From positions 1-34,529 of the forward strand of contig JAODNB010000303.1 in the NCBI GenBank assembly GCA_025464795.1: DNA of 34,529 nt. Direction: 5' to 3'. The notes beneath the pieces were generated by a model. The model saw only the letters and a list, made by a program, of their open reading frames with translations, did not search any database and was not told the origin of the DNA. The position numbers were made by a program, and so were the translations under genes. Below are positions 1 to 8,122 of the stretch, in pieces. Source of the stretch: Frankiales bacterium. GTDB taxonomy: Bacteria; Actinomycetota; Actinomycetes; Mycobacteriales; SCTD01. Each line of letters opens with the position of its first letter. Within the stretch, counting starts at the first letter, position 1.

Positions 1-1633
1 CCTCGAGGTCGAGCTGCTCGACGACGTAGGACTCGCCCTGGTGGAGGTAGACGGCCCCGGTGTGCGCTTGGGCGTGGGCTGAGCTGTTGTCGACCGTGCC
101 GAGCAGCCGTCCCGTGGCCGACTCGACCAGCCGCACGGGTGGGCCGCCGGCCCCGCGAAGGTCGGCGTCGGGACGCTCACGGGAGGTCCAGAACCAGCCC
201 CGCGGGCGGTGCTTGAGCAGCCCTCGCCGCACCAGGTCGGGCAGGACGTCGAGAGCGCCGGGGAACATCGGCAGGTCCGCCTCGGTGAGAGGCAGCTCGG
301 CGGCGGCGCAGCACAGGTGAGGTCCCAGGACGTAGGGGTTCGCTGGGTCGAGCACCGTCGCCTCCACTGCGCGACCGAACATCGCGGCGGGATGGTGGAC
401 CAGGTAGGTGTCGAGCGGGTCGTCCCGGGCGATGAAGACCGCAAGGGCGCCCTGGCCGGCCCGTCCGGCACGTCCGGCCTGCTGCCACACCGAGGCGACC
501 GTGCCCGGCCATCCGCTGAGGACAACGGCGTCGAGGCCCGCGACATCGACACCGAGCTCGAGGGCGTTCGTGGCAGCGACCCCGAGCAGATCGCCGGACT
601 GCAGGCGCTTCTCGAGCTCGCGCCTCTCCTCGGGCAGATAACCCGAGCGGTAGGCAGCGATCCGCGGGGCCAGTGAGGGCGCGGCTTCCTGCAGCGCCCG
701 TCGTGCGTTGATCGCGACCGCCTCAGCACCCCGCCTGGAGCGCACGAAGGCGATCGTGCGTGCTCCCTCCACGACCAGGTCGGCGAGCAGGTCACCGGTC
801 TCGGCCGTCGCGGAACGCCGTACGGGGGCGCCGTTCTCGCCGCCGTAGTCCGGCATGAGCGGCGGCTCCCAGAGCGCGAACTCCGTGGTGCCTCGAGGGG
901 ACGCGTCGTCGGTGACGGCGACGACGTCCAGGCCCGTCAGGAGGGACGCTGAGGCCGCTGGGTCGCTGACCGTCGCCGAGGCGAGCAGGAAGACCGGCTC
1001 CGCGCCGTACCTCGCGCAGACCCGGCGCAGTCGGCGCAGCACCTGCGCAACGTGGGACCCGAACACCCCGCGGTAGGTGTGGCACTCGTCGACGATCACG
1101 AAGCGCAGACCGCGCAGGAACCGCGAGAAGTCCGCGTGCCGCGGGAGGACGGACCGGTGCAGCATGTCCGGGTTGGTCAGCACGAAGGTCCCGAAGCGGC
1201 GGACCCAGTCCCGTTCCTCGTGGGCGGTGTCCCCGTCGTAGGTGGCCGCCCGCACCGCCATGAGGTTGAGGGCGCGCACCGCCCGGAGCTGGTCCGTGGC
1301 CAGCGCCTTGGTGGGGGACAGGTACAGCGTGGTGGCCCGCTCGTCCTCCAGCAGCGCAGCCAGCGAGGGCAGGAGGTACGCGAGGGACTTGCCGGAGGCC
1401 GTACCGGTGCTGATCACCACCGAGGAACCACCGCGCGCGAGGTCGGCGGCCTGCGCCTGGTGCTCCCACGGTGCCGTGACGCCCTGCAGCGCTAACCGGT
1501 CGAGCAGCAGCTGAGGGACCCACAGCGGCCACTCGGCGGCCCGACCGACGCGTGCGGGGACGTGCTCGACGTGCGTGACGCGGTCAGCGCGGGACGGATC
1601 CAGCAGCAGGCGCTGCAACAAGGAGGAGGACAT
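1..1633 (-). CDS. DEAD/DEAH-box helicase with C-terminal DUF1998-type region (3' end truncated by window edge)
   Basis: Not in the ORF track because it runs off the edge. Manual minus-strand translation from ATG at 1633: [38 protein letters not shown]..., Walker A-like [36 protein letters not shown] box; ends in frame at [21 protein letters not shown]. Confidence 0.88.
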   Translation of the reverse strand, partial: MSSSLLQRLLLDPSRADRVTHVEHVPARVGRAAEWPLWVPQLLLDRLALQGVTAPWEHQAQAADLARGGSSVVISTGTASGKSLAYLLPSLAALLEDERATTLYLSPTKALATDQLRAVRALNLMAVRAATYDGDTAHEERDWVRRFGTFVLTNPDMLHRSVLPRHADFSRFLRGLRFVIVDECHTYRGVFGSHVAQVLRRLRRVCARYGAEPVFLLASATVSDPAASASLLTGLDVVAVTDDASPRGTTEFALWEPPLMPDYGGENGAPVRRSATAETGDLLADLVVEGARTIAFVRSRRGAEAVAINARRALQEAAPSLAPRIAAYRSGYLPEERRELEKRLQSGDLLGVAATNALELGVDVAGLDAVVLSGWPGTVASVWQQAGRAGRAGQGALAVFIARDDPLDTYLVHHPAAMFGRAVEATVLDPANPYVLGPHLCCAAAELPLTEADLPMFPGALDVLPDLVRRGLLKHRPRGWFWTSRERPDADLRGAGGPPVRLVESATGRLLGTVDNSSAHAQAHTGAVYLHQGESYVVEQLDLE

Positions 1634-1752
1634 CGCAGGACCATCCTCGACCATGTGGGCATAGGGTGGCGGCACGGTTAGATCACCGTGCCAGGGGTAC
1701 CCAACCCCGAGTGGCGGCACCGGCCGCCCTGTCAGTCGTGGAGGAAACCGCA

Positions 1753-2100
1753 GTGGACCTGTCGCTGGAAGATCGCCAAGAGGGTGACCGCACGATTGTG
1801 GTGGTCGGCGGCGAGATCGATGTCTATACGGCACCGAAGCTGCGCGAGAAGCTCATCGACCTGGTCAGCGCGGGGCACTACCACCTCGTGGTCGACATGG
1901 AGGCCGTCGAGTTCCTCGACTCGACGGGGCTCGGGGTCCTCGTCGGTGGTCTGAAGCGCGTCCGTGCGCACGAGGGATCGCTGCGCCTGGTCTGCACCCA
2001 GGAGCGGATCCTCAAGATCTTCCGCATCACCGGTCTCACCAAGGTGTTCCCGATCCACGCGACGGTGGCCGAGGCCGTCGCCGCGACGGAAACGGCCTAA
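1753..2100 (+). CDS. bldG: Anti-sigma factor antagonist, STAS domain, BldG-like
   Basis: GTG start preceded by GGAGGA (1740-1745). [20 protein letters not shown] and [16 protein letters not shown] with candidate phospho-Ser. Gene order helicase / STAS / anti-sigma / hppA / topA matches the Streptomyces bldG locus as I recall it. Confidence 0.85.
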   Translation: MDLSLEDRQEGDRTIVVVGGEIDVYTAPKLREKLIDLVSAGHYHLVVDMEAVEFLDSTGLGVLVGGLKRVRAHEGSLRLVCTQERILKIFRITGLTKVFPIHATVAEAVAATETA

Positions 2101-2108
2101 GCGCGGGC

Positions 2109-2528
2109 GTGGCCACCGTCGAGCTGCTGCTCTCTGCTCTCCCTGCTCACGTCCGTACCGCTCGTCTGGTCGGTGTGGCTGCCGCGCGCCGGGCGGGACT
2201 TGCCGATGACCTCGTCGACGAGCTTCGACTCGCGGTCGGGGAGGCCTGCTCCCGGGCTGTCGCGGTCAACGCCGAGCACGCCCCGGAGACGCCCATCAAG
2301 ATCACCGTTCGTGATGATCCTGCTGGCCTGACGGTAGAGGTGACCGATGCCGGGCCCGAGAGCGGCCCGTTGTCGGACGACGTCGAGGACCTGTTCGCTG
2401 AGGACGCGGTCGACCCGCGGGTGGCCCTGGCCGTCCTTGCGGGGCTCGTCGACGAGCTCGACATCACGTCCACTGAGGCGGGCACGACGGTGACCCTCCG
2501 GTGGCCCCTGCCGGTGCGCGTCTCCTGA
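2109..2528 (+). CDS. RsbW-like (HATPase_c) anti-sigma regulatory protein, partner of the STAS protein
   Basis: LRLAVGEACSRAV and C-terminal GTTVTLRWPL; directly downstream of the STAS gene. Confidence 0.75.
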   Translation: MATVELLLSALPAHVRTARLVGVAAARRAGLADDLVDELRLAVGEACSRAVAVNAEHAPETPIKITVRDDPAGLTVEVTDAGPESGPLSDDVEDLFAEDAVDPRVALAVLAGLVDELDITSTEAGTTVTLRWPLPVRVS

Positions 2529-2680
2529 TCTTGGCGGGGCGGTGTGAGTCGGATCACGCCGACATGCGTATTCTGGCCGCGCCCGTCCCGTTTCCCGGGT
2601 CGGAGCCGCACCGCCTTCTGCCCCTACGAAGCGTGCGACCCCTTCGCGGGCAATGTTGCCCGCGCTGACCTGGAGGACAC

Positions 2681-5002
2681 ATGTCAGCGCTCCACCTCGC
2701 TGCCGGCAGAGTCGCATCAAACGACCTGCCAACGTACTTGCCCGATGACAAGAAGCTTCTGTACATCATCCTGGCCGTCTCGATCGTGGCGCTCGGCTTC
2801 GCGGGACTGTTCGCGAAGCAGGTCCTGGTCGCCGAGCAGGGCCCGCAGAAGATGCGGGACATCAGCAAGGCCGTGCAGGAGGGCGCAGCCGCCTACCTGA
2901 ACCGGCAGTTCAAGACCCTGGCCGTGTTCGCGGTGCTGGTGTTCGGGCTGCTGTTCATCCTGCCCGGGAGCTCCGAGGTCCGAGTGGGCCGCTCGCTGTT
3001 CTTCGCCGTCGGTGCGCTGTTCTCGGCCGCTGTCGGTTTCATCGGCATGACCCTCGCGACGCGGGCGAACGTCCGTGTCGCGCACGCCGCCAACACCGTC
3101 GGGGAGAAGCCGGCTCTGCGGATCGCCTTCCGCTCGGGCGGCACGGTCGGCATGCTCACCGTCGGCCTCGGCCTGCTCGGTGCGACGACGGTGCTCCTCG
3201 TCTACGGCAAGAACGCGCCCGAGGTGCTCGAGGGCTTCGGCTTCGGCGCTGCTCTGCTCGCGATGTTCATGCGCGTCGGCGGCGGCATCTTCACCAAGGC
3301 GGCTGACGTCGGTGCCGACCTGGTCGGCAAGGTGGAGCAGGGGATCCCTGAGGATGACCCCCGCAACGCCGCCACCATCGCGGACAACGTGGGTGACAAC
3401 GTCGGCGACTGCGCCGGTATGGCGGCAGACCTCTTCGAGTCCTACGCCGTCACGCTCGTCGCCGCGCTCATCCTCGGCCAGGCGGCCTTCGGCTCACTCG
3501 GGCTCGTGCTCCCGCTCATCATCCCGGCCATCGGCGTGCTCACGGCCCTCGTCGGCATCTACGCCACGGCGTCGCGTGACAGCGACAAGAACGGCCTGAC
3601 CGCCATCAACCGCGGCTTCTTCATCAGCGCGCTCGTGTCGGCGGCGCTCGTCGCCGTCGCGACCTACTCCTACCTCCCCGACAGCTACGCGCAGATCGAG
3701 GGGGTAGCCGGCAGCATCAAGGGCCTCGACGGGGATCCGCGGCTGTTCGCACTCGGTGCAGTCATCATCGGCATCGTGCTCGCCAGCGCGATCCAGGTCC
3801 TGACGGGGTACTTCACCGAGACCGACCGCAAGCCGGTCCGTGAGATCGGCAAGAGCTCGCTCACGGGCGCGGCCACGGTCGTCCTCGCTGGCATCTCCGT
3901 CGGCCTCGAGTCGGCTGTCTACTCCGCCATCCTCATCGGTGGTGCGGTGTACGCCGCGTTCCTGCTCGGTGCCGGCGTCCCGCTGCTCGCGCTGTTCGCT
4001 GTCGCCCTGGCCGGAACGGGGCTGCTCACCACGGTCGGGGTCATCGTCGCCATGGACACCTTCGGCCCGATCTCCGACAACGCCCAGGGCGTCGCTGAGA
4101 TGTCCGGGGAGGTCGGCGAAGAGGGCGCGATCGTGCTCACCAAGCTCGACGCCGTCGGCAACACGACCAAGGCCATCACCAAGGGCATCGCCATCGCGAC
4201 GGCTGTGCTCGCCGCCACCGCCCTGTTCGGCTCCTTCCGCACGAAGGTCGGCGAGGCCCTCGTGACGGCAGGCGGGGCCGCGCACCACTACCGGTTCGCC
4301 CTGTCGATCGACGAGCCGAACCTGCTGTTCGGGCTGATCATCGGCGCGGCGGTGGTCTTCCTGTTCTCGGGACTCGCCATCAACGCGGTCTCCCGAGCGG
4401 CCGGCCGGGTGGTGTTCGAGGTGCGCGAGCAGTTCCGCACCAAGCCGGGGATCATGGACTTCACGGAGAAGCCCGACTACGCCCGCGTCGTCGACATCTG
4501 CACGAAGGACTCGCTGCGCGAGCTGGCCACTCCTGGTCTGCTGGCCGTCCTGGCACCGATCGCCGTCGGCTTCGCCCTCGGCTACGCCCCGCTCGGTGCG
4601 TTCCTCGCCGGCGCCATCGCCGCCGGTGTCCTCATGGCCGTCTTCCTGGCCAACGCCGGTGGCGCGTGGGACAACGCGAAGAAGCTCGTCGAGGACGGCA
4701 CGCACGGTGGCAAGGGCTCCCCGGCCCACGAGGCGACGATCATCGGTGACACCGTCGGTGACCCCTTCAAGGACACCGCCGGCCCGGCGATCAACCCGCT
4801 GCTCAAGGTCATGAACCTGGTCGCCCTGCTCATCGCTCCCACCGTGGTGAAGTACGGCCTCGGAGTGGACGAGAACAAGGGCGTCCGGGCCGTGGTCGCG
4901 GGACTGGCGATCCTGGGCATCGTCGTCGCGGTGACGATCAGCAACCGCCGTGGGGTCTCGACCACGAGCGACGTCATCGAGAAGGCCAAGACCGGCGCCT
5001 GA
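2681..5002 (+). CDS. hppA: Membrane-bound proton-translocating pyrophosphatase, K+-independent type
   Basis: GADLVGKVEQGIPEDDPRNAATIADNVGDNVGDCAGMAADLFES and GNTTKAITKG; many TM segments; GGAGG upstream of ATG. Confidence 0.97.
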   Translation: MSALHLAAGRVASNDLPTYLPDDKKLLYIILAVSIVALGFAGLFAKQVLVAEQGPQKMRDISKAVQEGAAAYLNRQFKTLAVFAVLVFGLLFILPGSSEVRVGRSLFFAVGALFSAAVGFIGMTLATRANVRVAHAANTVGEKPALRIAFRSGGTVGMLTVGLGLLGATTVLLVYGKNAPEVLEGFGFGAALLAMFMRVGGGIFTKAADVGADLVGKVEQGIPEDDPRNAATIADNVGDNVGDCAGMAADLFESYAVTLVAALILGQAAFGSLGLVLPLIIPAIGVLTALVGIYATASRDSDKNGLTAINRGFFISALVSAALVAVATYSYLPDSYAQIEGVAGSIKGLDGDPRLFALGAVIIGIVLASAIQVLTGYFTETDRKPVREIGKSSLTGAATVVLAGISVGLESAVYSAILIGGAVYAAFLLGAGVPLLALFAVALAGTGLLTTVGVIVAMDTFGPISDNAQGVAEMSGEVGEEGAIVLTKLDAVGNTTKAITKGIAIATAVLAATALFGSFRTKVGEALVTAGGAAHHYRFALSIDEPNLLFGLIIGAAVVFLFSGLAINAVSRAAGRVVFEVREQFRTKPGIMDFTEKPDYARVVDICTKDSLRELATPGLLAVLAPIAVGFALGYAPLGAFLAGAIAAGVLMAVFLANAGGAWDNAKKLVEDGTHGGKGSPAHEATIIGDTVGDPFKDTAGPAINPLLKVMNLVALLIAPTVVKYGLGVDENKGVRAVVAGLAILGIVVAVTISNRRGVSTTSDVIEKAKTGA

Positions 5003-5016
5003 TCTTCCGCACGGTC

Positions 5017-5054
5017 GAAGGGCCCGTTCCCGCAGTACGGGGGACGGGCCCTTC
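5017..5054 (+). terminator. Hairpin terminator after hppA
   Basis: GAAGGGCCCGTTCCC...GGGACGGGCCCTTC inverted repeat just after the hppA stop; no strong U-tract. Confidence 0.7.
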
Positions 5055-5189
5055 CGCTATGTCGCCCCATGTCCGTGGTGCCCGAATCCACCACCCGCCC
5101 GTGAGGTTTGCAGGGCGCAGGAACGTGCACAACGTGAACGAGACGTAACGCTGAGGCATCACGACGCCGCGGGCTCACCCCTCTGCGCG

Positions 5190-5219
5190 TTGACCCTTGC
5201 CCCGGTCGTCTCCAAGGAT
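5190..5219 (+). promoter_or_regulatory. Candidate housekeeping promoter for the surface protein gene
   Basis: TTGACC (5190-5195), N18, AAGGAT (5214-5219), upstream of GTG at 5255. Confidence 0.45.
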
Positions 5220-5254
5220 GTCCGCATCAGCTCGATCAAGGCAGGGGAACGACA

Positions 5255-6562
5255 GTGAGCTTCCGAAGCAGCACCAGAGTCCTGGGTTCGATCGTCGCCA
5301 TCACGGTGCCGCTCGTGCTCGGCGGCATGCAGACCTCAGCGTCCGCGGCAACCGTCGACTCGGGCGGGTTCGCCGAGGCCTACGGCCTGCTCATCGACGC
5401 CACCCTCCTGCAGGGCAACGTCCCGGTGACGGTCGGCCCGCTGGCGCCTGTCGCCAGCTCCTGCCCGCCGGCGTCGGGCGTCAAGACGACCCAGCTCCTC
5501 GGGGCAGGGGACCCGACGGTCGCTCGGGCTGACGTGCTGAACACCGGTGCCGCGACCGACTGCTCCGGGAACAAGTCCCTGGCCTCCGCCCAGACGACCA
5601 ACGTCACCGCGCTGGGTGCCGCCGCGCCCCTGAAGATCGAGACGGACGAGATCACCGCGACGTCCGGGACCACGTGCGCAACAGCCCCGAAGGGCTCCAC
5701 GGTCATCGCGAACCTGAAGGTGGGTGGCACCGCCGTGCCGCTGCCCACGGACATCCCGCCGAACACCGACCTGCTGCCGCAGCTGTTCGGGCCGCTCGGC
5801 ATCCGCGTGATCCTGAACGAGCAGCACCCAGCTGCGTCAGGCCGCGGCCTGGTGGTCAACGGACTGCACATCATCGCCGCGGGCGCTGGAGCGCTCCCGA
5901 TCGGCGGCGCCGTGATCCGCGGTGACGTCATCATCAGCCATGCCGTGTCCGGCGTGGTCTGCCCGGGCGGTCCGGGCAGCGACAACGGTGGCCTGCCCAA
6001 GCCCGACATCAGCTTCACCAAGGTGGCGAACCCGACGACCGCCAAGCCCGGGGAGAAGGTCACCTACACCGCCACGGTCACCAACACGTCCACGACCCCC
6101 TGCGAGGTCCTGAAGTTCGTCGAGCACGTCTCGCCGGCCTTCAACCTCGGCTCCAGCGCCGGCGCCTTCGGCACTGCCCTGGACACCCCGGCTCCGGTCC
6201 GCACCGATGGCGGCGTGGACGCGGTCCTGCGGCCGACCGGTCTCACCATCGCCCCTGGTAAGTCCGCGGTCCAGACGTTCACGGTCACCGTCAAGCCCAC
6301 GACGGCCCCGGGGACCTACTACGACTCGCTCGAGATCTACTGCGGTCTGAACGGGAACTTCGTGAGCGGCCCCCTGGCCCCCGTCACCGTCCCGGCTGCT
6401 GCCGCGCCGGCCCCGCCGGCCGTCACGCCGCCGGTGGACGTCGCGGGTCCCGCTGCCCCGCAGCTGCCTCGCACCGGTGGCTCGCCGCTCCCCGCCGCAG
6501 CCGCTCTGGTGCTGCTCGCCAGCGCCGCAGTGATCTACCGCAAGCGGCTCGCGCAGCTCTGA
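5255..6562 (+). CDS. Secreted cell-wall-anchored surface protein (choice-of-anchor / DUF11-like region, LPRTG sortase signal)
   Basis: Signal peptide MSFRSSTRVLGSIVAITVPLVLGGMQTSASA; ISFTKVANPTTAKPGEKVTYTATVTNTS; C-terminus LPRTGGSPLPAAAALVLLASAAVIYRKRLAQL. Confidence 0.85.
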   Translation: MSFRSSTRVLGSIVAITVPLVLGGMQTSASAATVDSGGFAEAYGLLIDATLLQGNVPVTVGPLAPVASSCPPASGVKTTQLLGAGDPTVARADVLNTGAATDCSGNKSLASAQTTNVTALGAAAPLKIETDEITATSGTTCATAPKGSTVIANLKVGGTAVPLPTDIPPNTDLLPQLFGPLGIRVILNEQHPAASGRGLVVNGLHIIAAGAGALPIGGAVIRGDVIISHAVSGVVCPGGPGSDNGGLPKPDISFTKVANPTTAKPGEKVTYTATVTNTSTTPCEVLKFVEHVSPAFNLGSSAGAFGTALDTPAPVRTDGGVDAVLRPTGLTIAPGKSAVQTFTVTVKPTTAPGTYYDSLEIYCGLNGNFVSGPLAPVTVPAAAAPAPPAVTPPVDVAGPAAPQLPRTGGSPLPAAAALVLLASAAVIYRKRLAQL

Positions 6563-6572
6563 GACACGGCTG

Positions 6573-6613
6573 ACGACGCAGGCCCGGCCCACCAGGGCCG
6601 GGCCTGCGGTCGT
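6573..6613 (+). terminator. Strong hairpin terminator after the surface protein gene
   Basis: Perfect 14-bp stem CGCAGGCCCGGCCC / GGGCCGGGCCTGCG (6577-6590 / 6595-6608), loop ACCA, extended by further pairing with one bulge. Confidence 0.8.
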
Positions 6614-6619
6614 TAGCGT
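6614..6619 (+). promoter_or_regulatory. Candidate -10 element (TAGCGT), leaderless spacing
   Basis: TAGCGT followed by 6 nt and GTG at 6626. Confidence 0.5.
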
Positions 6620-6625
6620 GACGGG

Positions 6626-8044
6626 GTGTCGCCGTCCACCCCCGCCCTGCCTGATCCGACCGCTCTGCTGGTCGATGCGCCCGAGGTTCGAGCCGCCCTG
6701 CAGCGGGCCGGCTGGTCCTCGTCCGCGCTCGACGAGCTGCTCGGCCCGTCCTACCGAGGGCACCTGGATCGGGGCGAGCTGAGCCCGCTGCTCCGTCGTA
6801 CCCGGGGTTCTGGCGAGCTCGCGCGACTCGTTCGGGCTCTCGTCGTCGGTGGGGAGGTCGCGCCAGGGACCCTGCCCGACAGCTGGGTGCGGGACGGCCG
6901 CGCTGTCACCCGGCTGCAGGCCGTACCGCACGACGGCCTGGACGTGACCGTCCCGCACGACCCGGGCAGTGCCGCCGCGCAGGTCCATCCCGAGCAGGTC
7001 CTGGGCGTCGGCGCGGCCAGCATGACGCTCGCCTCGGCGACGCCGCGCGCGGTCGTGGGCTCCACCCTGGATCTCGGGACCGGGGCCGGGATCCAGGCAC
7101 TGCTCGCCGAGGACCACTCCGGCTCCGTCGTGGCGACCGACCGGAACGCCCGAGCCGTCGCCTACACCCGCCTCGCAGCCGCCTTGAACGGAACGGGTCT
7201 CGACGCGCGACAGGGAGACCTGCTGGACCCGGTGAGGGGCGAGACGTTCGACCTCGTCGTGAGCAACCCGCCGTTCGTCGTCTCTCCCGGCCGCCGCTAC
7301 ACCTACCGGGACGCGGGCTACCAGGGCGACGACGTGTGCAGCCGGTTGGTGCAGGAGATCCCGACCGTGCTAGCACCGGGGGGGCACGCGGTTCTGCTGG
7401 TGAACTGGCTCCACCTCGAGGGGCAGGACGGCGACGAGCGCGTCCTGTCCTGGTTCGAGGGGACGGGCTGCGACGGGTGGGTCGTGCAGCGCGAGCTGGC
7501 CGCCCCTGAGGACTACGTGACCGCTTGGCTCCGGGACACCGACGAGACGGCGTTCGACGACCTGTACGACGAGTGGGTCGACGCGCTGAGGGGCGTCGAG
7601 GCCGTGGCGTTCGGGATCGTCGCGATGCACAGGCGGGTCGACGGCTTGGCGCCCCAGGTCGTGCTCGACGTGGTCGACCAGCCGACCGCGGCGACGTGGG
7701 GCGAGGAGGTCACCGCGCACTTCGCCCGACGCGTGCTGCTGGAGGGCGACCTGCTCGAGGCTCGGCTGCGACTTCGTCCGGACGTGCGGCTGCACCAGGT
7801 CGCGACGCCGACCGCAGACGGCTGGATGGCGGACAACCAGCTGCTGCAGCAGGAGGCCGGCCTGCGCTGGAGCGGAGGGGTCGATCCGTACGGCGCGACG
7901 CTCCTGGCTGCCTGCGACGGCACCCAGAAGCTCGGGAACCTGCTGGCGGTCCTGGCCTCGAGCGCAGGTCTGTCCCAGGCCGATGCGGCAGAGCAGGTGC
8001 TGCCCGTCCTGCGGCACCTGGTCGCCAAGGGCTTCCTGTCCTGA
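6626..8044 (+). CDS. Class I SAM-dependent methyltransferase with NPPF motif
   Basis: LDLGTGAGIQALLA (motif I), VVSNPPFVVSPG (motif IV), long C-terminal domain. Confidence 0.82.
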   Translation: MSPSTPALPDPTALLVDAPEVRAALQRAGWSSSALDELLGPSYRGHLDRGELSPLLRRTRGSGELARLVRALVVGGEVAPGTLPDSWVRDGRAVTRLQAVPHDGLDVTVPHDPGSAAAQVHPEQVLGVGAASMTLASATPRAVVGSTLDLGTGAGIQALLAEDHSGSVVATDRNARAVAYTRLAAALNGTGLDARQGDLLDPVRGETFDLVVSNPPFVVSPGRRYTYRDAGYQGDDVCSRLVQEIPTVLAPGGHAVLLVNWLHLEGQDGDERVLSWFEGTGCDGWVVQRELAAPEDYVTAWLRDTDETAFDDLYDEWVDALRGVEAVAFGIVAMHRRVDGLAPQVVLDVVDQPTAATWGEEVTAHFARRVLLEGDLLEARLRLRPDVRLHQVATPTADGWMADNQLLQQEAGLRWSGGVDPYGATLLAACDGTQKLGNLLAVLASSAGLSQADAAEQVLPVLRHLVAKGFLS

Positions 8045-8122
8045 GCGAGACACCCCACAGCGACCCGCTTGACACCGTCATGCACTCTGTTTGGACACGA
8101 CCCCCCTTGAGCTTGGAGAGAT

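Noticed and set aside
792-1532. 246-aa minus-strand ORF in the helicase region
   Set aside because: Different frame from the real helicase, which is open from 1633 to the window edge and carries helicase motifs.
3494-4729. 411-aa minus-strand ORF opposite hppA
   Set aside because: Shadow ORF of a high-confidence integral membrane protein; extreme R/E/D/G composition.
5120-5150. GGAAC near 5120 as an ECF promoter -35 for the surface protein gene
   Set aside because: No GTT/CGTT at 16-19 nt spacing; the TTGACC-N18-AAGGAT element nearer the gene is better.
5837-7117. 426-aa minus-strand ORF over the surface protein and methyltransferase
   Set aside because: Crosses a strong terminator and two convincing plus-strand genes; arginine/glycine-rich shadow.
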